This document shows, piece by piece, positions 1 through 9,240 of a stretch of 64,000 nt of DNA (the stretch's first letter is position 1; every line of letters begins with the position of its first letter). Where the stretch lies: contig NZ_AP021875.1 in the NCBI RefSeq assembly GCF_009688965.1, forward strand, positions 2,046,001 through 2,110,000, written 5' to 3'. Below the pieces are notes generated by a model. The model did not search any database. It was given only the letters and a program-made list of their open reading frames with translations, and was not told the DNA's origin. The stretch is from Desulfosarcina widdelii. Its GTDB lineage: Bacteria > Desulfobacterota > Desulfobacteria > Desulfobacterales > Desulfosarcinaceae. Made by a program: the position numbers and the translations under genes.

Positions 1-142
1 CTCCGGAATCCGGCCGCGGCGGCAACCGGCCAACGGAAAATCGGGGGTTGCGGTAAAACAGGCCGCCTCAAAGGGACGGCCGGCAGTTATTTTCGCGATT
101 CGGATGCGGTGTTTCGGTTTACCGGCACAGGGCCCAACGAAA

Positions 143-188
143 TCTGCGCAAACGCCTTGGCTAAACGAAGAGGAGGCATTTGCGCAGA
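143..188. repeat. Inverted repeat, possible hairpin
   Basis: Arms 143-156 and 175-188 are 14 nt long and complementary except for one position, which becomes a G-U pair in a minus-strand transcript. It lies downstream of the small minus-strand gene at 263-418. No T-run follows on either strand, so an intrinsic terminator is not shown. The rest of 1-262 shows no supported gene. Confidence 0.45.
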
Positions 189-262
189 AATGATAACGAA
201 CGCGTCAGACTCGGACGGTCGGATGTCGGTCGAAATTGCCGTTGAAAAAGAGAAACGACGGC

Positions 263-418
263 TTACTTGCTGACGATGGCACCGGCGAAAAGGTAGAGCA
301 GTATCTCATAGACAACGACCGGTACGTAGCTGCCGGCCATACCGTAGATAATGCCGCCGCCGATAATGGCAGGCACCATGGTAAACACCAGAATACCCAA
401 TTTTCTGCTGATATCCAT
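263..418 (-). CDS. 51-residue hydrophobic membrane protein
   Basis: This short minus-strand gene encodes 51 residues. A strong ribosome-binding site (AAGGAG, about 430-437 on the plus strand) precedes its ATG. Residues about 8-29 and 31-49 are continuous hydrophobic stretches, separated by a short Gly/Ser/Tyr turn, and the protein ends in Ser-Lys, so a two-helix hairpin in the inner membrane is likely. It lies 112 nt downstream of the thiolase on the same strand. I do not recognise a family. The hydrophobic pattern, RBS and clean stop argue that it is real. Confidence 0.6.
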   Translation of the reverse strand: MDISRKLGILVFTMVPAIIGGGIIYGMAGSYVPVVVYEILLYLFAGAIVSK

Positions 419-530
419 ACTCGACCGTCTCCTTAAGCCGGTGTTGCGCCATCGCTGGCCAGAGCGTTGATTCCGTTTGCCTTAAGCGATCTTTCTCTAT
501 CAATAACATATGAAAAAGTAAAGAAAAAAA

Positions 531-1817
531 TCACTTTTCGACCACCATCGCCATCCCCATGCCGCCGCCGATGCACATGGTGATCAGGCCAGTGGAATAG
601 CCTTTTCGTTTCATGTGATGCATGGCGGTCACCATCTGTCGGGCGCCGGTGCAGCCGATGGGGTGGCCCAGGGAGATGCCGCTGCCCAGTTCGTTGGGGC
701 GGTCAGTGGCGATGTCCAGTTCACGCATGCAGCCAATGGCCTGGGAGGCAAAGGCCTCGTTGAGTTCGATCATGTCGATGTCGGCCAGGGTCATGCCGGT
801 GGCGGCCAGCAGCTTATTGACGGCCGGAACCGGTCCCAGTCCCATGTAGGCCGGATCCAGACCGCCGGAGCGGAAGGCTTTGATTTTGACGATGGGCTCC
901 AGCCCCAGATCGGCAGCCTTCTCGGCGCTCATCAGCAGAACGGCGGCCGCACCGTCGTTGATACCCGAGGCATTGCCGGCCGTCACGGTGCCGTCTTTTT
1001 TAAACGCCGGTCTCAGTTTGGCCATTTTTTCCATATTGGTGTCCATGGGGCGTTCGTCGGTGTCCACAACGATGTCCCCCTTGCGGGACTTGATGGTCAC
1101 GGGCACGATTTCTTCGGCGAACAGCCCCCCGGTGATGGCGGACCGGGCGCGGTTGTGGCTGAGAACGCCCAGTTCGTCCTGTTCCTGACGGCTGATATTA
1201 TAAAGGCTGGCGATGTTTTCGGCGGTCATTCCCATGTGGTATCCGTAAAAAATTTCGTACAGGCCGTCGAAAACCATCAGGTCGTAGATGTCGCCGGTAC
1301 CGGTAAGCTCCATTCGATGTCCCCAGCGGGCCTTGGGCAGTGCCATGGGCGCCAGGCTCATGTTCTCCATGCCGCCGGCCAGCACCACATCTGACTCCCC
1401 GGTCATGATGGCAGAAGCCCCTAAAGCGATGGCCTTCAGGCCGCTGCCGCAAACCTTGTTGATGGAAAAGGCCGGCGTCTCCTTGGGAAGCCCGGCGCGA
1501 ATCATGGCCTGCCGGGCGGGGTTCTGGCCCTGGCCCGCCTGGAGCACATTGCCCATGATGACTTCATCGATGGATACCTTGAGCGCATCGTCGGACCAGT
1601 CCATGGCATTTTTTTCCAGTTCGATAATCCCCTGGTCTTTCAAGGCCTTTGGTGCCGCCGCCTTCAGGGCGTCGCTGGGATAGGGCGCAATGCCGGCTCT
1701 TTTCACGGCTTCCTTCATGACGGTGGCACCCAGATCCACCACCGGGACACTCTTCAGGCACCCCCCGAACGATCCCACTGCAGTCCTGGCTCCGCTGACA
1801 ATGACGACCTCTCTCAT
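531..1817 (-). CDS. atoB: Acetyl-CoA C-acetyltransferase (thiolase)
   Basis: A thiolase of the AtoB/PhaA family. It condenses two acetyl-CoA to acetoacetyl-CoA or runs the reverse thiolysis in fatty or aromatic acid oxidation. The nucleophilic Cys is at about residue 123 (NKVCGSG). The catalytic His lies in GHPIGCTG (about 385) and the acid/base Cys in CIGGGMG (about 415). The protein has 428 residues against about 390 for most relatives. The extra length is an insert at residues 46-80, rich in Lys, Ala and Asp, ahead of the nucleophile. The ATG has a GGAGGA ribosome-binding site. No partner beta-oxidation gene is adjacent. Confidence 0.93.
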   Translation of the reverse strand: MREVVIVSGARTAVGSFGGCLKSVPVVDLGATVMKEAVKRAGIAPYPSDALKAAAPKALKDQGIIELEKNAMDWSDDALKVSIDEVIMGNVLQAGQGQNPARQAMIRAGLPKETPAFSINKVCGSGLKAIALGASAIMTGESDVVLAGGMENMSLAPMALPKARWGHRMELTGTGDIYDLMVFDGLYEIFYGYHMGMTAENIASLYNISRQEQDELGVLSHNRARSAITGGLFAEEIVPVTIKSRKGDIVVDTDERPMDTNMEKMAKLRPAFKKDGTVTAGNASGINDGAAAVLLMSAEKAADLGLEPIVKIKAFRSGGLDPAYMGLGPVPAVNKLLAATGMTLADIDMIELNEAFASQAIGCMRELDIATDRPNELGSGISLGHPIGCTGARQMVTAMHHMKRKGYSTGLITMCIGGGMGMAMVVEK

Positions 1818-1943
1818 TGCGTTTTCCTCCTGTTGTTGATTCTTGTCGGTTCAACTGATATGCATGAATAGTAAAATCGATTGTTTTTCAAACCGAACGG
1901 TTTTGCTCATTATCACAGAATCCGCGAAGGTGTCCAACACGAA

Positions 1944-3449
1944 ATGAAACGCCGCCTCTTTGCACCGGCCGTCCTTCTCATCGGCCTGCTGAGCGCTCAG
2001 GTCGTGGCCACCGCCCACGTCTACCTCTCCAATCTGGACCTGCTGCAGACCACCGAGACGGTGATGCGCGCGGGCTACCTGGTCGTTCCCAACGCCGTTG
2101 TCGCCCAGCGGCTCGGTTCGCTGGCCACCGCCATGGCCGGGGGGCTGTTTTTTACCCTGAGCATCGGTGCCGGCCTCTCGTTGGCCACCCTGGGTGCCGT
2201 ATGGCTCTGGGACCGGGCCTTCCAGCGCCGCGTCAAAGCCACTTTCGCCTGTCTGCTGGTGTGGGCCTGCGGACTGATCGTCGTCAACGGCAACGGCTGG
2301 AACCTGGTGGCCACCACCTACTGGGTGGTGGTGCCGCTGGTGACGGCCGTCGCAGCCATCCAGTTGCTGCCGCCCCGAACGACCCTGCTTTCCCCCCTGG
2401 GCGTCTTGTGGCCGGTATCCGCCGCCATCGTTCTGGCCCTGCTCTGGGGAATGGTGATGGACCGTCACATGTTCACCAATATCCGCGACCATCTGCTGCT
2501 GGGCAACCGAGCCGGGCAGGCCGTCACCGCCGCCTACTACGCCTATACCCTTTTCCCGGCCGAGGCGTTCAAATCCCTGGAGCAAAAACAGATCCGCACC
2601 TGCGTGCTGGACCGTTCCCTGCCCCGATCCCTTCGGTCGCAACTCGAACGTGAGCTTCGCTCCCGGGACTATCTGCCCGTGGCGGCCGGCCATCCGCCCG
2701 ATCTGACCATTGCCCGGAACAGCGAGTCGATGCAACTGGATCTGATCAGTGGGCATCGAACCGTGTTTCAGGTTTCCGAAAAAGAGCTGCTCACCCGTCC
2801 CGACGAGGTGCTGACCCGCTATTCCCGGGAACTTGACCGCGACGGCATGTTCCGGAAACTGACCCTGACCTGCCTGCTGCTGGGCTTCCCGCTGGTCCTG
2901 TTTGCATTCCTGTTCAGCCTGCTGAGTTGCCTGCCGGATCTTTTTCTGACCGTCAACCTGTCCAACGTCATCGCGGCCGTCGTCTGTATCCTGGTGGGCG
3001 GCATCCTGCTGGTACCGGTCTACCAGGGACATTCCGCTCCCCTGGCAGCCAAGGATTCCGCCGCGGCCCTTTCCGCCGCTTCGGCCACCGCACGCATTGC
3101 GGCCCTGCGGCAGGCCTGCGATGACCGGCGGGACGTTTTCAGGCAGGCCCGGAAACAGGGGCTCGAAAAAAGCCCCCATGTGGCCGTACGCTACTGGCTG
3201 GCCCGCAGCCTGGCCTATTCGAAACGTTCGGGCGCCCGCGCCATGCTGCTCGACCTTGCCGACGACCCGGTCCCCGTTGTGGCCTGTCAGGCGCTGTGGG
3301 CCATGGGGCAGCGCAAGGATCGGCAAGCGATCCCCGAAATCGTCAAACGCATCGACGCTTCTTCCCACTGGTACATCCAGATGTACGCCTATCGCGCCTT
3401 GAGGACACTGGGATGGGTTCAGCCCGAATCTCCACAGCTTTTCTACTGA
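1944..3449 (+). CDS. Polytopic membrane protein with C-terminal HEAT-like repeats
   Basis: From the ATG at 1944 (weak GAAGGTG site upstream; an upstream in-frame ATG at 1881 is possible) this encodes 501 residues. Hydrophobic segments in the first half suggest about five membrane helices. A soluble stretch follows, then two more helices (about residues 315-365). The last 110 residues carry two alanine-rich helical units resembling HEAT/PBS-lyase repeats (ARSLAYSKRSGARAMLLDLADD..., QALWAMGQRKDRQAIPEIVKR...). Such repeats usually bind other proteins. The stop overlaps the next gene by 37 nt, so the pair is probably co-translated. Function unknown. Confidence 0.75.
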   Translation: MKRRLFAPAVLLIGLLSAQVVATAHVYLSNLDLLQTTETVMRAGYLVVPNAVVAQRLGSLATAMAGGLFFTLSIGAGLSLATLGAVWLWDRAFQRRVKATFACLLVWACGLIVVNGNGWNLVATTYWVVVPLVTAVAAIQLLPPRTTLLSPLGVLWPVSAAIVLALLWGMVMDRHMFTNIRDHLLLGNRAGQAVTAAYYAYTLFPAEAFKSLEQKQIRTCVLDRSLPRSLRSQLERELRSRDYLPVAAGHPPDLTIARNSESMQLDLISGHRTVFQVSEKELLTRPDEVLTRYSRELDRDGMFRKLTLTCLLLGFPLVLFAFLFSLLSCLPDLFLTVNLSNVIAAVVCILVGGILLVPVYQGHSAPLAAKDSAAALSAASATARIAALRQACDDRRDVFRQARKQGLEKSPHVAVRYWLARSLAYSKRSGARAMLLDLADDPVPVVACQALWAMGQRKDRQAIPEIVKRIDASSHWYIQMYAYRALRTLGWVQPESPQLFY

Positions 3450-4054
3450 AATCGCTGCTGGCCGTGGTCGTCGCAGAGGCAGCGGCCACCGCCCTGGCTG
3501 CCGTTGTTCCGCTGCCCCGGCTTTGGCTGATTGCCGCGACCCGGACGGTGCAATTGGCCGCGGTATTAATCCTGGCCCGCAGGCAAACCGGAGGATGGCA
3601 AATGCTGGGACTGGACCGCATCACCCTTGTCCCAGGCATTCGACACGGGTTGATCTGGTCGGCCGGTTTCGCCGCGGCCGCCGGGCTGATGTTTCTGGGC
3701 CTTTTCATGGCCGGCGAAAATCCCCTTGCCATGATCCGCTCGCCGCTGCCGGCGTCCCCGGCGGACAAGGCGCTCTTTTTCTTCGTGGGTGGAATCGTGG
3801 CACCGGCGGCCGAAGAAGCGGTCTTCCGCGGGTTGATTTTCGGATACCTGCGACGCTGGGGACTTATTGCGGCCATCCTGATCTCCACCCTCTTGTTCGC
3901 CGCCTTGCACTTGCCGACCATTCCTGTCACCCAGATATTAGGCGGCGTGGTCTTCGCCATAGCCTATCATACCAGCGGCAGCCTGGTGACGCCCATCGCA
4001 ATCCACACGCTCGGCAACCTGGCCATTTTCACCCTCTCCCTAATCGCGGCTTGA
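3413..4054 (+). CDS. CPBP-family intramembrane metalloprotease
   Basis: A 213-residue membrane protein of the CPBP (Abi/CAAX-protease-like) family. All three family motifs are present: EExxxR in PAAEEAVFRGL, FxxxH in LLFAALHLP, and HxxxN in IHTLGNL. These polar residues lie in membrane helices and coordinate the metal. Bacterial relatives process peptides or confer bacteriocin immunity; the substrate here is unknown. The chosen ATG lies inside the end of the upstream HEAT-repeat gene. A further upstream in-frame ATG (3296) would give an Arg/His-rich, non-hydrophobic extension and is less likely. Confidence 0.85.
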   Translation: MGSARISTAFLLKSLLAVVVAEAAATALAAVVPLPRLWLIAATRTVQLAAVLILARRQTGGWQMLGLDRITLVPGIRHGLIWSAGFAAAAGLMFLGLFMAGENPLAMIRSPLPASPADKALFFFVGGIVAPAAEEAVFRGLIFGYLRRWGLIAAILISTLLFAALHLPTIPVTQILGGVVFAIAYHTSGSLVTPIAIHTLGNLAIFTLSLIAA

Positions 4055-4165
4055 CAGTTTCCGACTGTTTTAATAGCATTATTTTCTGATGCTTTTGCCG
4101 ACATATGTTGAATACGGATCTCCATTTCAGTCGGAGACCTCATCCCGGATATTTTGTGAATTCAA

Positions 4166-4918
4166 ATGAGCACCGAAAAAAAAGACAAACAACATACCGG
4201 ATTGGCCACTCTTTTCGACGGAGTTGAACTCAAAAGCTTTTTCATCAATTACCTGTGGTTCATTATCGCCGTCGAAATCCTGATTTTCCTGGTATGCTTT
4301 CTGGGCAATCTGGGCCCGGAAAAAGGCCCCTTCCCCTGGAAGTTCTACTTCTATGTGTCCTTTATCACGCCGGTAGCCATCACCTTCCTGCTGGGCGTTT
4401 TCATCCTGGGCTTCAACCACTTCATTTTCGGCAACACGCCGGTTCCGGGCGAAGATGGGGTGATGGGCGCGGATGTGGACGAAAATCGATCCAAGCTGTT
4501 TCAGTTCAACCTCTTTCTCACCCACATGAAAAAGGTGCCCTTTTTGCCGGCGCTGTTCACCCTGGTCGCCTGCACGGTGCTGTTTTACAAATTGGACGCC
4601 ATTTTCCTGTTTATCTTCAATGCCGGGGAGAAAATGGTCACATACAGCCTGATCGCCTGCGGCGTGCTGCTGGCGGCGGGCCTGATTTTCGGCATCGCCT
4701 GGATCGTGAGCAATTACAAACTCAGCAAAAAGCATATGGAGCACGAGTACCGTTACCGCAACGACGTCATGGACAAACTCGGTTTTCTCATCATGGAAGA
4801 CGATACGGTCATCGACAAGAACGGCAAGCTGATCAGCCAGAAGCAACCGCTTTTGCCGGAATCCCAGCAGTTGTCCGAAGAGCGGGAAACCCTCAAAATT
4901 ATGCCCCCGTCCAAATAG
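4166..4918 (+). CDS. Unrecognised four-helix membrane protein
   Basis: A 250-residue protein with four clear hydrophobic helices: about 27-46 and 62-88, then 122-144 and 152-176. A charged cytoplasmic tail of about 70 residues follows, rich in Lys, Glu and Gln. A loop between helices two and three carries several acidic residues. I recognise no domain. It lies 111 nt after the CPBP protease and 43 nt before another membrane protein on the same strand, so an operon is likely. Confidence 0.7.
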   Translation: MSTEKKDKQHTGLATLFDGVELKSFFINYLWFIIAVEILIFLVCFLGNLGPEKGPFPWKFYFYVSFITPVAITFLLGVFILGFNHFIFGNTPVPGEDGVMGADVDENRSKLFQFNLFLTHMKKVPFLPALFTLVACTVLFYKLDAIFLFIFNAGEKMVTYSLIACGVLLAAGLIFGIAWIVSNYKLSKKHMEHEYRYRNDVMDKLGFLIMEDDTVIDKNGKLISQKQPLLPESQQLSEERETLKIMPPSK

Positions 4919-4961
4919 CCGGGCCGTGATCGGGCGGCCAGTTAGAATCACTGCGAAAGCG

Positions 4962-5915
4962 ATGCAAACGAGCCTTTCCCGTCTTTATCCACGCCTCGCG
5001 CCACTTCGTCGTTTGACGGTCAATGAAAACGGATTTGCCGTCAACCCGGTGGCGGCCACCATCTTTTTGGGGCTGGTGCTTATCGTCATCACCTACTCGG
5101 TCCTGGATCAAAGCGGAGCCTTACACCGCCTGGGCCCTTACGGACCGTTGCTGCCCATGCTGGTCATCGCATGGCTGCTGGTGGGGATCTACTTTGTTGC
5201 CAAGCGCCTCAAAAGGCGATCGGCCCGGATCCGTATCAAGGGACCGCTCTTCATGCGATCGCTCATGGACGACTGCCTTGAACGGACCTGCGGTATGCTG
5301 AAAAAACGTCTCGAAGCTCCCGAGATCTCTTCCACCCGGATTCTCAACGACATCCTGACCGACAAGATGCTGCACATCTGCACCACGGACTGCCTCCGCT
5401 TTTCCGACATCCGCCGGCAAATTGAGGGCAGCGGGATGAAAGGCACCCGGGACCTGGAATTCTCCTGTCTTTTCCAGACGGAGGTGGAGTACGGAAAACG
5501 GGAACTGCCCGGCGAAATCCGCCAAGTCGCCGACACCGTGGCCCGCAGCCGACCGGATCTCGAAGAACTTCTGGAACGGCTCAAAAATGCCCATCGCAAC
5601 CTTTGCGCGGGCACGGGAGATATTCTGACGCTCCTGCCGCCGGACCCCAAAAAGGTGGAACGCCTTCGCGCCGACCACCGCTACCGTCCGCCGACCCCGC
5701 AACGAGCAAAACGCATGGCCTTCGCCCTGGAGACTCTAGCCTATCTGAAAGCCACCCGCCACGAAAACGTCAACCCCATGGACCGCAGGCGCTATGACAC
5801 CGTGGCCGCCGAGATCATCCCCTGGCTGGCCGACGCCGTCAACGTTTACAAGAGCGCCTGGCAGGATCTGGTGGATGCCTACGAAGAGCCGCGCCACGAT
5901 CACGAAAATCCCTAA
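4962..5915 (+). CDS. Unrecognised protein with two N-terminal membrane helices
   Basis: From the ATG at 4962 this encodes 317 residues; an in-frame ATG at 4926 is the alternative and neither has a strong ribosome-binding site. Two membrane helices sit at about residues 27-47 and 57-80, and a basic stretch (KRLKRRSAR) follows. The remaining 230 residues are soluble, mostly helical and rich in Arg, Asp and Glu, with several Cys (DDCLERTCGML, HICTTDCLRF). No catalytic motif is recognised. The next gene starts 16 nt downstream. Confidence 0.65.
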   Translation: MQTSLSRLYPRLAPLRRLTVNENGFAVNPVAATIFLGLVLIVITYSVLDQSGALHRLGPYGPLLPMLVIAWLLVGIYFVAKRLKRRSARIRIKGPLFMRSLMDDCLERTCGMLKKRLEAPEISSTRILNDILTDKMLHICTTDCLRFSDIRRQIEGSGMKGTRDLEFSCLFQTEVEYGKRELPGEIRQVADTVARSRPDLEELLERLKNAHRNLCAGTGDILTLLPPDPKKVERLRADHRYRPPTPQRAKRMAFALETLAYLKATRHENVNPMDRRRYDTVAAEIIPWLADAVNVYKSAWQDLVDAYEEPRHDHENP

Positions 5916-5931
5916 TCGACCGGAACCGTCC

Positions 5932-6516
5932 ATGTTTGCCTTGAGCCAGGAAGCGCTTTACGAAGAGGAGATCAAAAAAAGCCGTTTCATCGTCAAGGCC
6001 GCCGGCGTTTCCAGTCCCGAGGCGGCCATGGCGTTTCTGGAAAAGGTGCGCGAAACTCGGGCCACGCACAACTGCTGGGCCTATCGCATCGGCCAGGAAT
6101 ACCGATTTTCCGACGACGGCGAGCCCGGGGGAACCGCGGGCAGGCCGATTTTGAACGCCATCGAAAAGCAGGACATCGATGGGGTCGTGGTGGTGGTGGT
6201 CCGCTATTTCGGGGGGATCAAACTGGGCGCCGGCGGACTGTCCCGCGCCTACGGCGGATGCGCGGCCAAATGCCTGCAGCAGGCCAAACTGGAGCGAATC
6301 GTCCCCAAGGCGCAAGTTCACTTGCAGGTCGGGTTCGACCATATCGGCTCCCTGTACGCCATCATCGACCAGTTCGGCGCGATCAAACTCGCGGAAACCT
6401 ACACGGACAGCGGCCTGGACATTCGGCTGCAGATCGATCGGGCCAAACGTCAGACCCTGGTCACGGCGCTGGCCGACGCCAGCGGAGGCAGCATCCGGTT
6501 GCTGGAGGGATGCTAA
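5932..6516 (+). CDS. yigZ: YigZ/IMPACT-family protein
   Basis: A 194-residue member of the YigZ/UPF0029 (IMPACT) family. The diagnostic block lies at about residues 57-110: the core DDGEPGGTAG, then VVVRYFGGIKLGAGGLSRAYG. The C-terminal about 70 residues match the ferredoxin-like second domain of YigZ. Eukaryotic IMPACT modulates GCN2; the bacterial role is poorly defined, with a link to translation factors suggested by fold. The ATG was chosen because the family N-terminus (ALYEEEIKKSRFI) begins just after it; longer in-frame versions read through unrelated sequence. Confidence 0.9.
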   Translation: MFALSQEALYEEEIKKSRFIVKAAGVSSPEAAMAFLEKVRETRATHNCWAYRIGQEYRFSDDGEPGGTAGRPILNAIEKQDIDGVVVVVVRYFGGIKLGAGGLSRAYGGCAAKCLQQAKLERIVPKAQVHLQVGFDHIGSLYAIIDQFGAIKLAETYTDSGLDIRLQIDRAKRQTLVTALADASGGSIRLLEGC

Positions 6517-6640
6517 CCCGCAACGACGCTTTATTTTCCCCTTTTTTCTACCTTGTAACGCGCAATGGTTTTTGTTAGACATATCCGGAGCAACAATCTG
6601 GCTCATAGATGATTAATATTAAAGGGAAAGGTAGTGCCCC

Positions 6641-8563
6641 ATGAAAAAGCCGTTACTGTCCACGTGGGAAGGGTGGTCCGACCAACTGATGAACCTGATT
6701 GGGGAACATGCAGATGCGCCTACCGAGCTTGCCCCTTTCAAAGCGCTGCTGGGATGGAAAGGTCTTGTGGTTTGGGACGATAGCGTTGATCCAGTGGATC
6801 TGCTGCGCGCCTATATCGAAAAGGTGGCCCAGGAATCCTGCGGACAATGCACGCCCTGCCGGGAAGGCACCCAGCGGATGAACCTGATCATGAACCGGAT
6901 TTGCGAAGGACAGGGACAACCGGATGACCTGGCTGAGGTCCGTCGGCTGGCATGCTTTATCTCCGAATCGGCCCGCTGCGGTGTGGGCCGATGCCTGGCC
7001 CCGCCGACCCTGGAAATCATGGACCGCTATGCCGACGAATTCGCCGCTGCGGTGAAGGAAAAACGCCGCAGCGAACCGCAGCTGGTCGAAGCGACAGTTA
7101 CGGCACCTTGCATCAGTGCCTGTCCCTCCAACGTCGATATTCCCGCATACGTCGAAGGCATCCGCATGGGACAATTCGACGAGGCCCTTGCGCGCGTAAG
7201 GGAAGACTGCCCCATGCCGGGCACCATCGGCCGGGTTTGCGTTCGCCCCTGCGAGCAGAATTGCCGGCGCGGGCTGCTGGACGAGCCGATTTCCATCCGC
7301 GCCCTGAAACGGTTTCTGGCCGACAACGAGATCCGCACCGGCGCCAAGCCGTTAAAGCAGCCGCCCGCCGAGTTCAAATCCGATAAGGTGGCCGTCGTCG
7401 GCGCTGGCCCGGCGGGGCTGGCGTGTGCCTACTATCTGGGGACCATGGGCTACCGGACCACGATTTTCGAAGCCCAGGAAAGGGCCGGCGGAATGGCCAC
7501 CTACGGCATCCCCTCCTATCGGCTGCCCGAAGATATCATGGATTACGAGGTCGCCCGGGTGGAAGAAATGGGCGCCGAGATCCGCTATGGCGTGAATGTC
7601 GGCGAAGACGTCACCGTGGAGGAGCTGGGCCAGCAGGGATACAAAGCCGTATTTTTGGCCGTGGGCGCACCGGAATCCTCCAAGATGCGCTGCGAAGGCG
7701 AGGATGCCGGGTACGAATGCTTTTTGACCGGGATTCATTTCCTGGCCGAAGTGTCCCGGGGCCGGCAGCCGGTGGAGGGGAAAAAGCTGGTGGTCGTGGG
7801 CGGCGGCAATGTGGCCATGGATTGTGTCCGCTCGGCCCTGCGCACCGGCTTTACCGATGTGAACCTGCTCTACCGGCGCACCGAGGCCGAAATGCCGGCC
7901 GATCCTCAGGAAATCGTGGAGGCCAAGGAGGAAGGGGTCAAATTCCATTATCTGGTCGCGCCCGTCAGCATCGTGCACACCGACGGGAAAGTCTCCGGAT
8001 TGGAGGTCCAGCGCATGGAACTGGGCGAACCGGACAAATCCGGCCGTCGTCGACCCGTGCCGGTGGAAGGCTCCAATTTCGTGATCGAATGCGATGCGAT
8101 CATACCGGCGGTGGGACAGATCTGCGTGGTGGACTGTGTGCTCCCCGAAGAAAATAGCCTGACGGCCTGGAAAACCCTCATCGTCGACCGCATGACCTTC
8201 CAGACCCGCACCCCCTCCGTTTTCGGCGGCGGGGACTGCATCACCGGCCCGGCCACGCTCATCGCCGCCCTGGCCGCAGGGAAGAAGGCCGCCAAATATA
8301 TTTCTCAATACATCGAAGGCGGCTCCTGCCAGCCGACCGTGCCGGACGTCCTGCAAACCCTGGTCAATGGCAGCGGCGTATTCGAGCCGGATGAGAAATT
8401 CCCCTTCTGCGGCATCACCCACAGCGCCCACCCGCCGGTCCTGCCCGCCGAAACGCGGATCGACGATTTCAGTGAAGTGGAGGGCTGTCTGAGCCTCAGC
8501 CAGGCCATTGCCGAGGCGGACCGCTGCCTTCGCTGCTATCGTATCGCCGTGGCGGTCCGATAG
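6641..8563 (+). CDS. NuoF-like Fe-S / GltD-like FAD oxidoreductase fusion
   Basis: A 640-residue fusion. Residues about 1-145 match the C-terminal iron-sulfur part of NuoF/HndC-type NADH-binding subunits, with CGQCTPC at 67-73 and a fourth Cys near 114. Residues about 155-215 are the Cys-rich GltD Fe-S domain (CISACP, CPMPGTIGRVC, CEQNC). From about 245 an FAD Rossmann motif (VAVVGAGPAGLAC) is followed by an NAD(P)H motif (LVVVGGGNVAMDC) near 385. Such proteins move electrons between NAD(P)H, flavin and Fe-S centres. No NuoE or hydrogenase subunit is adjacent, so its partner is unknown. The last residues keep a CLRC pair. Confidence 0.85.
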   Translation: MKKPLLSTWEGWSDQLMNLIGEHADAPTELAPFKALLGWKGLVVWDDSVDPVDLLRAYIEKVAQESCGQCTPCREGTQRMNLIMNRICEGQGQPDDLAEVRRLACFISESARCGVGRCLAPPTLEIMDRYADEFAAAVKEKRRSEPQLVEATVTAPCISACPSNVDIPAYVEGIRMGQFDEALARVREDCPMPGTIGRVCVRPCEQNCRRGLLDEPISIRALKRFLADNEIRTGAKPLKQPPAEFKSDKVAVVGAGPAGLACAYYLGTMGYRTTIFEAQERAGGMATYGIPSYRLPEDIMDYEVARVEEMGAEIRYGVNVGEDVTVEELGQQGYKAVFLAVGAPESSKMRCEGEDAGYECFLTGIHFLAEVSRGRQPVEGKKLVVVGGGNVAMDCVRSALRTGFTDVNLLYRRTEAEMPADPQEIVEAKEEGVKFHYLVAPVSIVHTDGKVSGLEVQRMELGEPDKSGRRRPVPVEGSNFVIECDAIIPAVGQICVVDCVLPEENSLTAWKTLIVDRMTFQTRTPSVFGGGDCITGPATLIAALAAGKKAAKYISQYIEGGSCQPTVPDVLQTLVNGSGVFEPDEKFPFCGITHSAHPPVLPAETRIDDFSEVEGCLSLSQAIAEADRCLRCYRIAVAVR

Positions 8564-8584
8564 CCCCGTTGAGAAAATGACAAC

Positions 8585-8636
8585 CGGTCAGGCATTGGGA
8601 GGTTAGCCGGCAGCGCCCTGCCCCGATGCCTGACCG
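8585..8636. terminator. Inverted repeat downstream of the oxidoreductase
   Basis: Arms 8585-8595 and 8626-8636 are a perfect 11-bp inverted repeat around a 30-nt GC-rich loop that can pair further (GGG with CCC). It starts 22 nt after the stop. There is no T-run, so it is either a rho-independent-like end or an RNA-stabilising hairpin. From here to 8937 I see no gene. Confidence 0.45.
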
Positions 8637-8937
8637 AATCCTGCCTGCATGATCACCAGGATTGCCGACACGGCCTGATTGCAATAGCCCGCCAGCGGCG
8701 TCTTGAGTTCTGCGTGTTTTCGGATTTTATTCAGACCGTCTAATCCGCAACCTACCGACATACCCCACATGCTTTGCGTTATCCTCTCAACGTAAAAAAT
8801 AACACTCACATCCACTCAATGATTCTACTGACAATAAGGTGTGTATAGAAACCGTTTGCGGTTGCCGGTATTGTTGAAAATCTCTTCTTTTACGGTCGGC
8901 TGGCAAAACAGAAGAAGACTAGGCGGCGTATCGAAGG

Positions 8938-9240
8938 TCATGGAGACTGGGACAAAAAGGCCTTGTCATATACCTCGCGAAAGCTCCGTATGGTATCTTT
9001 GTCGAGCCATCTCTCGATGTTTTGACGAAAGGATTCGGTCTTTCGTTCCTTCAACAAAATGGCGTTGATTCGATCGATGATCGCCCTTCCGGATTCCGTT
9101 TTCGAGCAGCCGACACAGGCTGGCTGGAAGGTTCGCGACTCGTCGATTTCAAGGCTGCAAAGGTCTTTCAGGGTCGTTTGCCTCGCATTGAGATCGTAAA
9201 GAGATACTGGTGGGAATTCGATGAGATAGCGGCCAGGGGC
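8938..9240 (-). pseudogene. C-terminal fragment of an unrecognised gene
   Basis: Reading on the minus strand, about 100 codons look like genuine protein (GRYLIEFPPVSLYDLN..., CVGCSKTESGRAIIDRINAI, ERWLDKDTIRSFREVYDKAF) and end in TGA at 8938-8940. The frame is closed upstream by a TGA near 9283 and has no start codon or ribosome-binding site. It abuts, in another frame, the N-terminus of a transposase-like gene. I read this as the 3' end of a lost gene joined to a transposase remnant. The family is not recognised. Confidence 0.4.

Noticed and set aside
615..1394. Long plus-strand frame (about 259 codons) opposite the thiolase
   Set aside because: Shadow frame of a GC-rich gene; composition (Gly, His, Gln repeats) is not protein-like, and the thiolase on the other strand is certain.
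1851..3368. 505-codon minus-strand frame opposite the HEAT-repeat membrane protein
   Set aside because: Gly/Gln/His-rich antisense shadow; the plus-strand frame has membrane helices and recognisable repeats.
7352..8431. 359-codon minus-strand frame opposite the NuoF/GltD fusion
   Set aside because: Antisense shadow of a clearly assigned gene.
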